From contig NZ_CP019706.1 in assembly GCF_002101395.1 (NCBI RefSeq), positions 2,728,001 to 2,792,000 of the forward strand: a stretch of DNA of 64,000 nt, given 5' to 3'. Below are positions 18,658-28,400 of this stretch, in pieces (positions within the stretch are counted from its first letter, which is position 1; every line of letters starts with the position of its first letter). Below the pieces are notes generated by a model. The model searched no databases. It saw only the letters and a list, made by a program, of their open reading frames with translations, and was not told where the DNA came from. The stretch is from Pantoea alhagi. Lineage in GTDB: Bacteria > Pseudomonadota > Gammaproteobacteria > Enterobacterales > Enterobacteriaceae. The position numbers and the translations under genes are program-made.

Positions 18658-20052
18658 ATGTCAAATTTAGCCACGCCGTCAGAAAAAAAAGCATCAGGTG
18701 CCGTTATTCAAAACTGGCAGCCGGAAGATGCGGAATTCTGGCAGCAGAGCGGTAAACGTATCGCAAGCCGTAACTTATGGATTTCTGTTTTTTGCCTGTT
18801 GTTGGCATTCTGCGTCTGGATGCTGTTTAGCACCGTTGCCGTTAACCTAAATAAAGTTGGCTTTAACTTTACAACCGATCAGCTTTTTCTGCTGACCGCT
18901 TTACCTTCTGTTTCCGGCGCGCTGCTGCGTGTGCCTTACTCTTTCGTTATTCCTCTGTTTGGCGGTCGCCGCTGGACCGCTTTCAGCACCGGCTTTCTGC
19001 TGATCCCCTGTCTGTGGCTCGGTTTTGCCGTACAAAATCCACAAACGCCTTTTACGGTGTTTGTTCTGATCTCCCTGCTTTGCGGCTTTGCAGGCGCAAA
19101 CTTCGCCTCAAGTATGGGCAATATCAGTTTCTTTTATCCAAAAGCGCAGCAGGGTGGCGCACTGGGCATTAACGGCGGCCTGGGCAATCTGGGCGTAAGC
19201 GTCATGCAGCTGCTGGCGCCGCTGGCCATCTCAATGGCGATTTTTGGCTATTTTGGCCAGGGTCAGGTGACCCGCGACGGCGACCATATGTGGCTGGAAA
19301 ATGCCGCCTGGATTTGGGTACCGCTGCTGTTTATCGCCACGCTTGCCGCCTGGTTCGGTATGAACGATCTCGCCGCGTCCAAAGCCTCTCTGCGTCAACA
19401 GCTGCCGGTATTAAAACTCGTGCATTTGTGGGGGCTGAGCCTGCTTTACCTGGCTACCTTCGGTTCATTTATCGGGTTCTCCGCTGGTTTCGCCATGTTG
19501 TCAAAAACGCAGTTTCCCGAGATCGTGATCATGAAGTACGCCTTCTTTGGTCCGCTTCTGGGCGCGCTGGCTCGTTCTGCGGGCGGAGTGATTTCTGACC
19601 GCTTTGGCGGCGTTCGCGTCACGCTGATTAACTTTATCGTAATGGCGTTATTTACCGGATTGCTGTTTCTGTCTCTGCCAGTAGAGGGAGAGGGCGGCTC
19701 GTTCCCGCTGTTCTTCGGTATCTTTATGGTGCTGTTCTTAACCGCAGGTTTGGGTAGCGGTTCCACCTATCAAATGATAGCGGTGATCTTCCGTAAAATT
19801 ACCTGGGATAGCGTAAAAGCACGCGGCGGCAGCGATCAGCAGGCGCAGCAGGAAGCGGTAACTGATACGGCAGCAGCGCTGGGCTTTATTTCCGCCATCG
19901 GCGCGGCAGGCGGCTTCTTTATTCCGCAAACCTTCGGTATTTCACTGGCGATGACCGGTTCACCGGCTGGCGCGATGAAAATCTTCCTGGCGTTCTATGT
20001 GGTTTGCATTTTGATCACCTGGTTAGTCTACGGTCGCAAGGCTGCGCGCTAA
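18658..20052 (+). CDS. narK: NarK, nitrate/nitrite transporter
   Basis: 464 residues (E. coli NarK 463), MFS nitrate/nitrite porter. The two nitrate signatures are visible as GFAGANFASSMGNISFFYP and GLGSGSTYQMIAVIF; the conserved arginines are in LLRVPYSF and SAGGVISDRFGG neighbourhoods. The frame opens at 18583, but that start would lie inside the FNR box; ATG 18658 has GGGG upstream and begins MSNLATPSEKK as in E. coli. It exchanges nitrate and nitrite for the cytoplasmic NarGHI site. A Rho-independent terminator follows. Confidence 0.95.
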   Translation: MSNLATPSEKKASGAVIQNWQPEDAEFWQQSGKRIASRNLWISVFCLLLAFCVWMLFSTVAVNLNKVGFNFTTDQLFLLTALPSVSGALLRVPYSFVIPLFGGRRWTAFSTGFLLIPCLWLGFAVQNPQTPFTVFVLISLLCGFAGANFASSMGNISFFYPKAQQGGALGINGGLGNLGVSVMQLLAPLAISMAIFGYFGQGQVTRDGDHMWLENAAWIWVPLLFIATLAAWFGMNDLAASKASLRQQLPVLKLVHLWGLSLLYLATFGSFIGFSAGFAMLSKTQFPEIVIMKYAFFGPLLGALARSAGGVISDRFGGVRVTLINFIVMALFTGLLFLSLPVEGEGGSFPLFFGIFMVLFLTAGLGSGSTYQMIAVIFRKITWDSVKARGGSDQQAQQEAVTDTAAALGFISAIGAAGGFFIPQTFGISLAMTGSPAGAMKIFLAFYVVCILITWLVYGRKAAR

Positions 20053-20058
20053 TCGCCC

Positions 20059-20097
20059 AAACCGGCTTTTGTCATACAGACAAGGCCGGTTTTTTTA
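20059..20097 (+). terminator. narK terminator
   Basis: AAACCGGC (20059-20066) pairs with GCCGGTTT (20085-20092), followed by TTTTA. It is a classical stem plus U-tract. Confidence 0.85.
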
Positions 20098-20114
20098 TTG
20101 TTCCTTACGTGCCG

Positions 20115-20121
20115 TACTCCT
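20115..20121 (+). promoter_or_regulatory. Distal NarL heptamer of the narG promoter
   Basis: TACTCCT fits TACYYMT. If the FNR box is at -41.5 the centre is about -195, the same distance as the distal NarL site described for E. coli narG. Confidence 0.65.
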
Positions 20122-20211
20122 AAATAGCCGGTAGCCGCAGAAACCCGAAACCCTGGCTATGCCGCATTAAATTTATCCATTTAAATTATGAGGTTAAGTC
20201 TGGGAGGGGTT

Positions 20212-20227
20212 TACTCCTTAAGGAGTA
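20212..20227. promoter_or_regulatory. NarL/NarP 7-2-7 site of the narG promoter
   Basis: TACTCCT-TA-AGGAGTA, a perfect palindrome with both heptamers matching consensus. Its centre is about -93 from the start predicted by the FNR box. E. coli has a NarL heptamer cluster near -89. An AT-rich tract (20167-20190) between this site and the distal heptamer could hold the IHF bend needed in E. coli; no exact IHF consensus is seen. Confidence 0.82.
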
Positions 20228-20264
20228 GAGAGGGCGCAAGGGGGAACCGCTTCGCCGTGCTGAC

Positions 20265-20278
20265 TTGATCGCAATCAA
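20265..20278. promoter_or_regulatory. Perfect FNR box of the narG promoter
   Basis: TTGAT-CGCA-ATCAA matches the FNR consensus at all ten positions. It is 96 bp before the narG ATG, predicting transcription start near 20313 with weak -10 candidates TAGGCT (20301) or GATACT (20308). Confidence 0.9.
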
Positions 20279-20374
20279 GCGGCCAGCGTTATCAGCTCAG
20301 TAGGCTGATACTCACACCATACGCAATGTCGTTTAGCCATTTATAACAACACCGAGCCTTCAGGAGAATTCCGG

Positions 20375-23300
20375 ATGAGCAAATTTCTGGATCGGTTTCG
20401 CTATTTCAAACAACTAGCCGAACCCTTTGCTGGTCAACACGGCCAGACACTTAATACTAACCGGGACTGGGAAGATGGTTACCGCAGCCGCTGGCAGCAT
20501 GACAAGATCGTGCGTTCTACGCACGGCGTCAACTGCACCGGTTCATGTAGCTGGAAGATTTATGTCAAAAACGGACTGGTCACCTGGGAAACGCAGCAGA
20601 CTGACTATCCGCGCACTCGTCCGGATCTGCCTAACCATGAGCCACGCGGTTGCCCACGCGGCGCCAGCTACTCATGGTATTTATATAGTGCCAATCGCCT
20701 GAAATATCCACTTATGCGCAAGCGGTTAGTGAAATTATGGCGCGAAGCCAAAGCGCGGCACAGCGATCCGGTTGATGCCTGGGGCTCTATCATCAACGAT
20801 CCTGAAAAAGCGAAAAGCTATAAAGTGGCGCGTGGACGCGGTGGATTTGTGCGTTCCAGCTGGCAGGAAGTCAATGAGCTTATCGCCGCTGCGAACGTGT
20901 ACACCGCCAAAACCTTCGGGCCAGACCGTATTATTGGTTTCTCGCCAATTCCGGCAATGTCGATGGTCTCTTACGCCGCTGGCGCGCGTTATCTGTCGCT
21001 GATTGGCGGGACCTGCCTGAGTTTCTACGACTGGTACTGCGACCTGCCGCCAGCTTCGCCAATGACCTGGGGCGAACAGACCGACGTACCAGAATCCGCC
21101 GACTGGTATAACTCTTCCTATATTATCGCCTGGGGTTCCAACGTCCCGCAGACGCGTACGCCGGATGCCCACTTCTTCACTGAAGTGCGCTACAAAGGCA
21201 CCAAAACCGTGGCGGTGACGCCGGACTATGCGGAAGTCGCCAAGCTGTGCGATCTCTGGCTAAACCCGAAACAGGGCACCGACAGCGCAATGGCGCTGGC
21301 GATGGGCCATGTCATGCTGAAAGAGTTCCATCTCGATCGCGAAGTGCCTTATTTCCGTGATTATGTACGTCGCTATACCGATATGCCGATGCTGGTGATG
21401 CTGGAACCGCGCGAAGGCGGCTATTACGCGGCTGGTCGTATGCTGCGCGCCAGCGATCTGGTGGATAACCTCGGGCAGGAAAATAATCCGGAATGGAAAA
21501 CCATCGCGCTGGATAGCCTGAGCGGTGAACTGGTAGCGCCGCTGGGCTCTATTGGCTATCGCTGGGGCGAAGAGGGCAAATGGAACCTTGAAGCGCGTGA
21601 AGGCGGTTCGCAGCGGGATGTTGAGCTACAGCTGAGCCTGCTGGGCAGCCACGATGAGGTGGCGGAAGTCGGCTTCCCTTATTTCGGCGGTATCGAAAGC
21701 GAACATTTCAACAGCGTGGCGCTGGATGAAATCCTGCTGCATAAACTGCCGGTTAAACGCCTGAAACTGGCCGACGGCAGCGAAGCGCTGGTTACCAGCG
21801 TTTACGATCTGACGCTGGCTAACTATGGCCTTGATCGTGGTCTGGATGATGCTAACTGCGCCGCCAGTTACGATGAGATCAAAGCTTATACTCCGGGCTG
21901 GGCAGAGAAAATCACCGGCGTATCCCGCGAGCAGATTATCCGTATCGCACGCGAGTTCGCGCAAAACGCGGAAAAAACCCACGGTCGTTCCATGATCATT
22001 GTCGGCGCCGGTATGAATCACTGGTTCCATATGGATATGAACTATCGCGGGCTGATCAATATGCTGGTGTTCTGCGGCTGCGTTGGACAGAGCGGTGGCG
22101 GCTGGGCGCACTATGTGGGCCAGGAAAAACTGCGCCCGCAAACCGGCTGGACACCGCTGGCATTTGGTCTGGACTGGCAACGTCCGCCACGCCATATGAA
22201 CGGCACCTCCTTCTTCTATAACCACTCCAGCCAGTGGCGTCATGAAACGGTGGAAACCGCTACTCTGCTTTCACCGCTGGCGGATAAATCTCGTTTCCAG
22301 GGCAGCCTGATCGATTTTAACGTGCGCGCCGAGCGTATGGGCTGGTTGCCCTCTGCGCCGCAGCTCTCTGTTAACCCGCTGCATATCGCGGCCAAAGCGC
22401 AGGCTGCCGGTCAGACGCCGATCGACTATACCGTTGACAGCCTGAAACAAGGCTCGCTGCGCTTTGCGGCAGAGCAGCCGGATAATCCGCAGAACTTCCC
22501 GCGTAATCTGTTTGTCTGGCGTTCCAACCTGCTGGGCTCTTCCGGTAAAGGCCATGAATACATGCTGAAGTACCTGCTGGGTACGGAAAATGGCATTCAG
22601 GGCAAAGACCTGGGCGAGCAGGGCAGCGTCAAGCCGCAGGAAGTGGAATGGCAGGATAACGGTGGTGAAGGCAAACTGGATCTGGTGGTAACGCTCGATT
22701 TCCGTATGTCCAGCACCTGCCTCTACTCCGATATCGTGCTGCCGACGGCAACCTGGTATGAAAAAGACGACATGAATACCTCGGATATGCATCCGTTTAT
22801 TCATCCACTTTCGGCCGCTGTCGATCCCGCCTGGGAAGCGAAGAGCGACTGGGAAATTTACAAAGGCATTGCCAAAAGCTTCTCGGAAGTTTGTCACGGC
22901 CACCTCGGCAAAGAAACCGATGTGGTGACCCTGCCGATGCAGCATGACTCTGCCGCAGAACTGGCACAGCCGTTCGGCGTTAAAGAGTGGAAAAAAGGCG
23001 AGTGCGATCTTATCCCGGGTAAAACCGCACCGCATATCATCACCGTTGAACGTGATTATCCGGCCACCTGGGAACGCTTCACCTCCATTGGACCCTTGAT
23101 GGATAAACTGGGCAACGGCGGTAAAGGGATCAGCTGGAACACCGATACAGAAATCGAGCTGCTGAAAAAGCTCAATTACGTTAAGCATGAAGGGCCGGCA
23201 GCGGGCCGTCCGATGATTGACAGCGCGATTGACGCAGCGGAAATGATTCTGACGCTGGCGCCGGAAACCAACGGACAGGTCGCGGTAAAAGCCTGGGGCG

Positions 23301-24136
23301 CGCTGAGCAAAATCACCGGTCGTGACCATACGCATCTGGCGCTGAATAAAGAAGATGAAAAAATCCGCTTCCGCGATATTCAGGCACAGCCGCGTAAAAT
23401 CATCTCCAGCCCGACCTGGTCTGGTCTGGAAGATGAGCATGTCTCTTATAACGCCTGTTACACCAATATCCATGAGCTGATCCCGTTCCGTACGCTGAGC
23501 GGTCGTCAACAGCTTTATCAGGATCATGAATGGATGCGCGCTTTCGGCGAAAGCCTGCTGGTTTACCGTCCGCCGGTAGACACGCGAGCCGTGCAGCCGC
23601 TGCTGAATAAAAAGCCGAACGGCAACCCGGAAAAAGCGCTGAATTTCCTGACGCCACACCAGAAATGGGGCATTCACTCAACCTACAGCGACAATCTGTT
23701 GATGCTGACGCTGTCGCGCGGCGGGCCGATTGTCTGGATGAGCGAGGAAGATGCCAAAGATCTGGGTATTGAAGACAACGACTGGATCGAAGCCTTTAAC
23801 GCCAACGGCTCGCTGACCGCGCGTGCTGTGGTTAGCCAGCGTGTCCCTGCCGGTATGACCATGATGTACCACGCGCAGGAACGTATCGTGAATATTCCGG
23901 GTGCGGAAATCACCGGTCAGCGCGGCGGTATTCATAACTCAGTAACGCGCGTTTACCCGAAACCGACCCATATGATTGGCGGTTATGCGCAGCTGGCCTA
24001 CGGCTTCAACTATTACGGTACCGTAGGTTCGAATCGTGATGAGTTTGTGGTGGTAAGAAAAATGAATAATGTCAATTGGTTAGATGGCGAAGGCAACGAC
24101 GAGTGCCAGGGTTCCCGCCAGGAGGCTCAGCAATGA
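20375..24136 (+). CDS. narG: NarG, respiratory nitrate reductase alpha (molybdenum) subunit
   Basis: 1253 residues (E. coli 1247). Catalytic subunit with Mo-bisMGD; reduces nitrate to nitrite in the cytoplasm with electrons from NarH. The FS0 cluster ligands H50, C54, C58 (STHGVNCTGSCSW) and C93 (RGCPRG) are intact, and the Mo-ligand aspartate is D223 in YCDLPPASP (one higher than E. coli mature numbering). No twin-arginine signal; in E. coli the N-terminus is only a vestige. First gene of narGHJI; overlaps narH by 4 bp (ATGA). GGAGAATTCCGG precedes the ATG. Confidence 0.98.
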   Translation: MSKFLDRFRYFKQLAEPFAGQHGQTLNTNRDWEDGYRSRWQHDKIVRSTHGVNCTGSCSWKIYVKNGLVTWETQQTDYPRTRPDLPNHEPRGCPRGASYSWYLYSANRLKYPLMRKRLVKLWREAKARHSDPVDAWGSIINDPEKAKSYKVARGRGGFVRSSWQEVNELIAAANVYTAKTFGPDRIIGFSPIPAMSMVSYAAGARYLSLIGGTCLSFYDWYCDLPPASPMTWGEQTDVPESADWYNSSYIIAWGSNVPQTRTPDAHFFTEVRYKGTKTVAVTPDYAEVAKLCDLWLNPKQGTDSAMALAMGHVMLKEFHLDREVPYFRDYVRRYTDMPMLVMLEPREGGYYAAGRMLRASDLVDNLGQENNPEWKTIALDSLSGELVAPLGSIGYRWGEEGKWNLEAREGGSQRDVELQLSLLGSHDEVAEVGFPYFGGIESEHFNSVALDEILLHKLPVKRLKLADGSEALVTSVYDLTLANYGLDRGLDDANCAASYDEIKAYTPGWAEKITGVSREQIIRIAREFAQNAEKTHGRSMIIVGAGMNHWFHMDMNYRGLINMLVFCGCVGQSGGGWAHYVGQEKLRPQTGWTPLAFGLDWQRPPRHMNGTSFFYNHSSQWRHETVETATLLSPLADKSRFQGSLIDFNVRAERMGWLPSAPQLSVNPLHIAAKAQAAGQTPIDYTVDSLKQGSLRFAAEQPDNPQNFPRNLFVWRSNLLGSSGKGHEYMLKYLLGTENGIQGKDLGEQGSVKPQEVEWQDNGGEGKLDLVVTLDFRMSSTCLYSDIVLPTATWYEKDDMNTSDMHPFIHPLSAAVDPAWEAKSDWEIYKGIAKSFSEVCHGHLGKETDVVTLPMQHDSAAELAQPFGVKEWKKGECDLIPGKTAPHIITVERDYPATWERFTSIGPLMDKLGNGGKGISWNTDTEIELLKKLNYVKHEGPAAGRPMIDSAIDAAEMILTLAPETNGQVAVKAWGALSKITGRDHTHLALNKEDEKIRFRDIQAQPRKIISSPTWSGLEDEHVSYNACYTNIHELIPFRTLSGRQQLYQDHEWMRAFGESLLVYRPPVDTRAVQPLLNKKPNGNPEKALNFLTPHQKWGIHSTYSDNLLMLTLSRGGPIVWMSEEDAKDLGIEDNDWIEAFNANGSLTARAVVSQRVPAGMTMMYHAQERIVNIPGAEITGQRGGIHNSVTRVYPKPTHMIGGYAQLAYGFNYYGTVGSNRDEFVVVRKMNNVNWLDGEGNDECQGSRQEAQQ

Positions 24137-25677
24137 AAATTCGTTCGCAAGTCGGTATGGTGTTAAACCTCGACAAATGCATCGGCTGCCATACCTGTTC
24201 GGTAACCTGTAAAAATGTCTGGACCAGCCGGGAAGGCATGGAGTATGCCTGGTTTAACAACGTAGAAAGCAAACCGGGCGTTGGCTATCCGCGCGCTTGG
24301 GAAGATCAGGAAAAATGGAAAGGCGGCTGGATCCGTAAAATCAACGGTCAGCTACAGCCGCGCATGGGCAGCCGCGTCGGCCTGTTGTCTAAAATCTTCG
24401 CTAACCCCGATGTTCCGGCGCTGGATGATTACTACGAGCCGTTCGATTTTGATTATCAGCATCTGCACAATGCTCCTGCTGGCAAGCATCAGCCGATCGC
24501 GCGTCCGCGCTCGCTGATTACCGGCCAGCGGATGAAAAAAATCGAAGGTGGCCCGAACTGGGAAGAGATCCTTGGCGGCGAATTCTCTAAACGCTCCCAG
24601 GATAAAAACTTCGATAACATCCAGAAAGAGATGTACGGACAGTTCGAAAACACCTTCATGATGTATCTGCCGCGCCTGTGCGAACACTGCCTGAATCCGG
24701 CCTGTGTCGCCACCTGTCCAAGCGGCGCCATCTATAAGCGTGGGGAGGATGGCATTGTGCTGATCGATCAGGACAAATGCCGCGGCTGGCGTATGTGTCT
24801 GACCGGCTGCCCGTATAAAAAAATCTACTTCAACTGGAAAAGCGGCAAATCAGAAAAATGTATTTTCTGCTATCCACGTATCGAAGCGGGCCAGCCGACC
24901 GTGTGCTCCGAAACCTGCGTGGGCCGCATCCGCTATTTAGGCGTGCTGCTGTATGACGCAGATCGTATCGAGCAGGCAGCAGCGGTGGAGAACGAGCAGG
25001 ATCTCTATCAAAGCCAGCTGGACGTTTTCCTCGATCCGCACGATCCGGCCGTTATTGCACAGGCGCTAAAAGATGGCATCCCGCAGAGCGTGATCGACGC
25101 AGCGCAGAAATCGCCGGTTTATAAAATGGCGATGGACTGGAAGCTGGCGCTGCCGCTGCATCCTGAATATCGCACGCTGCCGATGGTGTGGTATGTGCCG
25201 CCTTTATCGCCGATTCAGTCAGCCGCCGATGCGGGCGTGCTGGATCAACAGGGCGTGCTGCCAAACGTAGAAAGCCTGCGTATTCCGGTGCAGTATCTGG
25301 CTAATCTGCTGACCGCAGGCGATACCGCGCCGGTGCTGCTGGCGCTGAAGCGTATGCTGGCGATGCGTCACTACAAGCGTGCGGAAAGCGTGGACGGCGT
25401 GGTGGATACCAGCGCGCTGGAGCAGGTAGGTCTCACAGAGGCGCAGGCTCAGGAAATGTATCGCTATCTGGCGATCGCCAACTATGAAGATCGCTTTGTT
25501 GTGCCTTCCAGCCATCGCGAACTGGCGCGTGAGGCCTTCCCGGAAAGCAAAGGCTGCGGCTTTAGCTTCGGTGACGGCTGCCACGGCAGCGACAGCAAAT
25601 TTAACCTGTTTAATACCCGTCGCATCGATGCGGTTGATATTACACGTAAAACCGGGAATCGGGAGGATGCCTCATGA
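24133..25677 (+). CDS. narH: NarH, nitrate reductase beta (iron-sulfur) subunit
   Basis: 514 residues (E. coli 512). Carries three [4Fe-4S] and one [3Fe-4S] cluster and wires NarI to NarG. Cysteine groups are visible: CIGCHTCSVTC near residue 16, CEHCLNPACVATCP near 184-197, the CRGWRMCLTGCPYKK group with W in place of the fourth ligand (as expected for the [3Fe-4S] cluster), and KCIFCYPRIEAGQPTVCSETC. ATG 24133 overlaps the narG stop; the longer open frame from 24076 lies inside narG. Overlaps narJ by 4 bp. Confidence 0.98.
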   Translation: MKIRSQVGMVLNLDKCIGCHTCSVTCKNVWTSREGMEYAWFNNVESKPGVGYPRAWEDQEKWKGGWIRKINGQLQPRMGSRVGLLSKIFANPDVPALDDYYEPFDFDYQHLHNAPAGKHQPIARPRSLITGQRMKKIEGGPNWEEILGGEFSKRSQDKNFDNIQKEMYGQFENTFMMYLPRLCEHCLNPACVATCPSGAIYKRGEDGIVLIDQDKCRGWRMCLTGCPYKKIYFNWKSGKSEKCIFCYPRIEAGQPTVCSETCVGRIRYLGVLLYDADRIEQAAAVENEQDLYQSQLDVFLDPHDPAVIAQALKDGIPQSVIDAAQKSPVYKMAMDWKLALPLHPEYRTLPMVWYVPPLSPIQSAADAGVLDQQGVLPNVESLRIPVQYLANLLTAGDTAPVLLALKRMLAMRHYKRAESVDGVVDTSALEQVGLTEAQAQEMYRYLAIANYEDRFVVPSSHRELAREAFPESKGCGFSFGDGCHGSDSKFNLFNTRRIDAVDITRKTGNREDAS

Positions 25678-26396
25678 TGGCGCTAAGAATTATTGGTCGC
25701 CTGTTGGATTATCCCGATCGGGCGTTGTTCGAGCATCAACAGGAGCTGGAGGAGGCGCTGTCTGACGCCCGCGAGCTTAATGAGCAACTGCGTGCGCAGC
25801 TGCTGGCCGTGGTGCGCGATTTCAGCGCCCGGCCGCTGCTCGATCTGCAGGCTGACTACTGTGAACTGTTCGATCGTGGACGCGCTACCTCACTGCTGCT
25901 GTTTGAACACGTTCACGGTGAATCCCGCGATCGCGGGCAGGCGATGGTCGATCTGCTGGAGCAGTATCGTGCAGCCGGACTGGAGCTGGATAGTCGCGAA
26001 CTGCCTGATTTCCTGCCGCTTTATCTGGAATATCTTAGCAGCCGCAGCCCGGAAGAGGCACGTGAAGGGCTGGTGGATATCGCGCCGATTTTAGCGCTGC
26101 TGGGCGCGCGGCTGCGGCAGCGCAATAGCCGCTGGGCCGATCTGCTTGACGTGCTGCTGGCGCTCTCCGACAGCGGCGTCGCTGCCGATGCGCTGGAGCC
26201 GCAGGTGGCACAGGAGGCGCGCGACGATACGCCTCAGGCGCTGGATGCGGTCTGGGAAGAGGAACAAATCCGCTTCCTGGGTGAACAGGGCTGCGCCTCA
26301 GCACAGCAGGAAGCGCATCAGCGCCGCTTTGCCGGTGCCGTTGCGCCACAGTATCTGGACGTGGCGCAAGCCACCACAGGAATGACAGGACGCTGA
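25674..26396 (+). CDS. narJ: NarJ, nitrate reductase molybdenum-cofactor assembly chaperone
   Basis: 240 residues, TorD/NarJ family. The conserved block [24 protein letters not shown] in its usual place (about residues 61-84; parts: [17 protein letters not shown]) and the later [18 protein letters not shown] and [14 protein letters not shown] identify it. It binds apo-NarG, aids cofactor insertion and holds the complex back from the membrane. ATG 25674 overlaps the narH stop; a second ATG at 25677 is also possible. It ends 2 bp before narI. Confidence 0.96.
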   Translation: MMALRIIGRLLDYPDRALFEHQQELEEALSDARELNEQLRAQLLAVVRDFSARPLLDLQADYCELFDRGRATSLLLFEHVHGESRDRGQAMVDLLEQYRAAGLELDSRELPDFLPLYLEYLSSRSPEEAREGLVDIAPILALLGARLRQRNSRWADLLDVLLALSDSGVAADALEPQVAQEARDDTPQALDAVWEEEQIRFLGEQGCASAQQEAHQRRFAGAVAPQYLDVAQATTGMTGR

Positions 26397-26398
26397 TC

Positions 26399-27076
26399 AT
26401 GCAATTCTTGAATCTGTTTTTCTTTAATATCTATCCTTATCTGGCCGGGACGGTTTTTCTGGTCGGCAGCTGGTTACGTTACGATTATGGGCAATATAGC
26501 TGGCGTGCAGGCTCCAGCCAGATGCTGGATAAAAAGGGGATGCGTCTGGCATCTAACCTGTTTCATATCGGCATTATCGGCATTTTCTTTGGCCATCTGG
26601 TCGGCATGTTGACGCCGCACTGGATGTATGAATCGTTCCTGCCGATTGCGATGAAACAGCTGCTGGCGATGGTTGCGGGCGGTATCTTCGGTGCGATGAC
26701 GCTGATTGGCGGCGGTCTGCTGCTGAAACGCCGTCTGACCAATCCGCGCGTGCGCGCCACCAGCAGCACCGGCGATATTCTGATCCTGACGTTGCTGGTA
26801 GCTCAGGCAACGCTTGGCCTGCTGACGATTCCTTTTTCTGCTCACCATATGGACGGCAGCGAAATGATGAAGCTGGTAGGCTGGGCGCAGGCCATAGTCA
26901 CGTTCCATGCCGGTGCGGCAGCGCATCTGGAAGGCGTGGCGCTGATCTATAAAGTTCATATGGTACTGGGCATGACGCTGTTCCTGCTGTTCCCGTTCTG
27001 CCGTCTGGTGCATATCTGGAGCGCGCCGGTAGAATATCTGACCCGTCGTTATCAGCTGGTGCGTAACCGCCACTGA
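26399..27076 (+). CDS. narI: NarI, nitrate reductase gamma (cytochrome b) subunit
   Basis: 225 residues, same as E. coli. Five membrane spans; di-heme cytochrome that oxidises quinol at the periplasmic side and anchors NarGH. The four heme ligands H56, H66, H187 and H205 are all present at the E. coli positions. It starts 2 bp after the narJ stop. The C-terminal residues differ (VRNRH). Confidence 0.97.
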   Translation: MQFLNLFFFNIYPYLAGTVFLVGSWLRYDYGQYSWRAGSSQMLDKKGMRLASNLFHIGIIGIFFGHLVGMLTPHWMYESFLPIAMKQLLAMVAGGIFGAMTLIGGGLLLKRRLTNPRVRATSSTGDILILTLLVAQATLGLLTIPFSAHHMDGSEMMKLVGWAQAIVTFHAGAAAHLEGVALIYKVHMVLGMTLFLLFPFCRLVHIWSAPVEYLTRRYQLVRNRH

Positions 27077-27084
27077 TGGTTTCA

Positions 27085-27108
27085 GCCGCAGGTCTTCTGG
27101 CCTGCGGC
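27085..27108 (+). terminator. Hairpin after narI
   Basis: GCCGCAGG (27085-27092), 8-nt loop, CCTGCGGC (27101-27108). The tail ATCTTCCCC has few U, so termination strength is uncertain. Confidence 0.5.
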
Positions 27109-27225
27109 ATCTTCCCCGTTCCCCTGTACAGAGACAGTTTTCCGCTATCCCTGTCGCAATTCGGATAGTTTTCTCGTTGCGGCAGTTTTATGATTGCAGG
27201 CTCCCTGTTTATTTTCGGAGCCGCT

Positions 27226-27804
27226 ATGCCTGCCCATATCAAGCTGATCAAAGATAAGCTGCTGTCAGAAAATTGGTTTGTTCTGCGTAACTATACCTAT
27301 GAGCTCACAACCAGCAGCGGTGAGACGATACGCCACAAGCGGGAAGTTTACGATCGCGGCAATGGCGCGACCATTTTGCTTTATAACCGCGAAAAGAACA
27401 GCGTGGTTCTGATCCGACAGTTCCGTATGGCTACCTTTGTTAATGGTAACGAGAATGGCATGCTGATCGAAACCTGCGCCGGGCTGCTTGATGATGATTC
27501 GCCGGAAGACTGCATTCGTAAAGAAGCAATTGAAGAGACCGGCTACGCCGTCGGCAAGGTAGAGAAACTGTTTGAGGCTTATATGTCGCCCGGCGGCGTG
27601 ACGGAGCTGCTGCATTTTTTTGCCGCTGAGTATGATGAATCACAGCGGGATAATGCGGGTGGCGGCGTGGAAGATGAATCAATTGAAGTGCTGGAGCTGC
27701 CTTTTCCACAGGCGCTGGCGATGATTAAAAATGGTGAAATTCGCGACGGTAAAACCATTATGCTGTTGCAGTATGCGCAACAGGCAGGCTGGCTGCACGC
27801 CTGA
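27226..27804 (+). CDS. nudK: NudK, GDP-mannose pyrophosphatase (Nudix hydrolase)
   Basis: 192 residues with the Nudix box [22 protein letters not shown] (key residues G, R, E-E-x-x-E/E-E-T-G at about 86-107) and the ADP-sugar pyrophosphatase extras [16 protein letters not shown] and [15 protein letters not shown]. It hydrolyses GDP-mannose to mannose-1-phosphate and GMP. The frame opens at 27190, but ATG 27226 ([11 protein letters not shown]) aligns with E. coli NudK and has CGGAG upstream. In E. coli it lies between ypfG and aegA; here narGHJI takes the aegA side. Confidence 0.93.
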   Translation: MPAHIKLIKDKLLSENWFVLRNYTYELTTSSGETIRHKREVYDRGNGATILLYNREKNSVVLIRQFRMATFVNGNENGMLIETCAGLLDDDSPEDCIRKEAIEETGYAVGKVEKLFEAYMSPGGVTELLHFFAAEYDESQRDNAGGGVEDESIEVLELPFPQALAMIKNGEIRDGKTIMLLQYAQQAGWLHA

Positions 27805-27936
27805 GGTGCCGATACTTACCAGGTGAGGGCTCTACCCTGGCCTTGCGAAATTTGTTCCATTTGCCATGCCGAATGCGCCTATAGCCAGATCAGCTCATCG
27901 TTACAGAGCCGCTGCGTCTGGCTGTTCAGCATATAA

Positions 27937-28400
27937 TTAAACAGAGGAGCTGCTGCTCGTTCTCATTGTGCGCTGGTAAAAAGTGACTTCATATTCTGAA
28001 TGCGGCACAGCGGTAATTTTGACTCCCTGATGAGGACGGGTTAATAACCGCGTCGCCATGGCTACGTTGTAAATTCCTTTTTTCTCTGCGTCAGATTGCG
28101 AAGAATAGTTCTCTGTAACATCCGGCTTAATTTAACCAACCCGGCACCCAGCATCCAGCTACTGAGATTTAATTGCTCAATATTTTCCGCTGGTGCTTAG
28201 CAGGTAAAACAATGCCTTCGGTATAATAAAAATTAAACAAAGCGGGATCGCAAAATGCGCCTCCACGTTTCTTCCCAGGAAAATCAGCGTGATCGCTTGT
28301 GAGGATATGACCGTTTGCAGACCTGATTAAAGAGTCCGAGAAATCCGATTGAGATAAACAGAGCGGCACAGGATGATAAATCGTAACGTTAGGTTATCAC
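27937..28400 (-). pseudogene. Decayed gene with at least two frame breaks
   Basis: On the minus strand the 709-bp gap between nudK and ypfG has protein-like pieces in different frames. Piece 1 (about 28395-28169) contains SDHADFPGKKRGGAFCDP and FNFYYTEGIVLP, then stops. Piece 2 (about 28160-28082) reads WMLGAGLVKLSRMLQRTILR. Piece 3 (about 28078-27937) reads GIYNVAMATRLLTRPHQG and YEVTFYQR. Pieces 2 and 3 join if one A is added to the six-A run at 28078-28083. I do not recognise the family. Alternative: chance open frames, but the smooth composition and frame order favour a broken gene. Confidence 0.45.

Noticed and set aside
22271..23677. 468-codon open frame antisense to narG
   Set aside because: Codon-shadow of the GC-rich narG frame; no ribosome binding site, no recognisable product.
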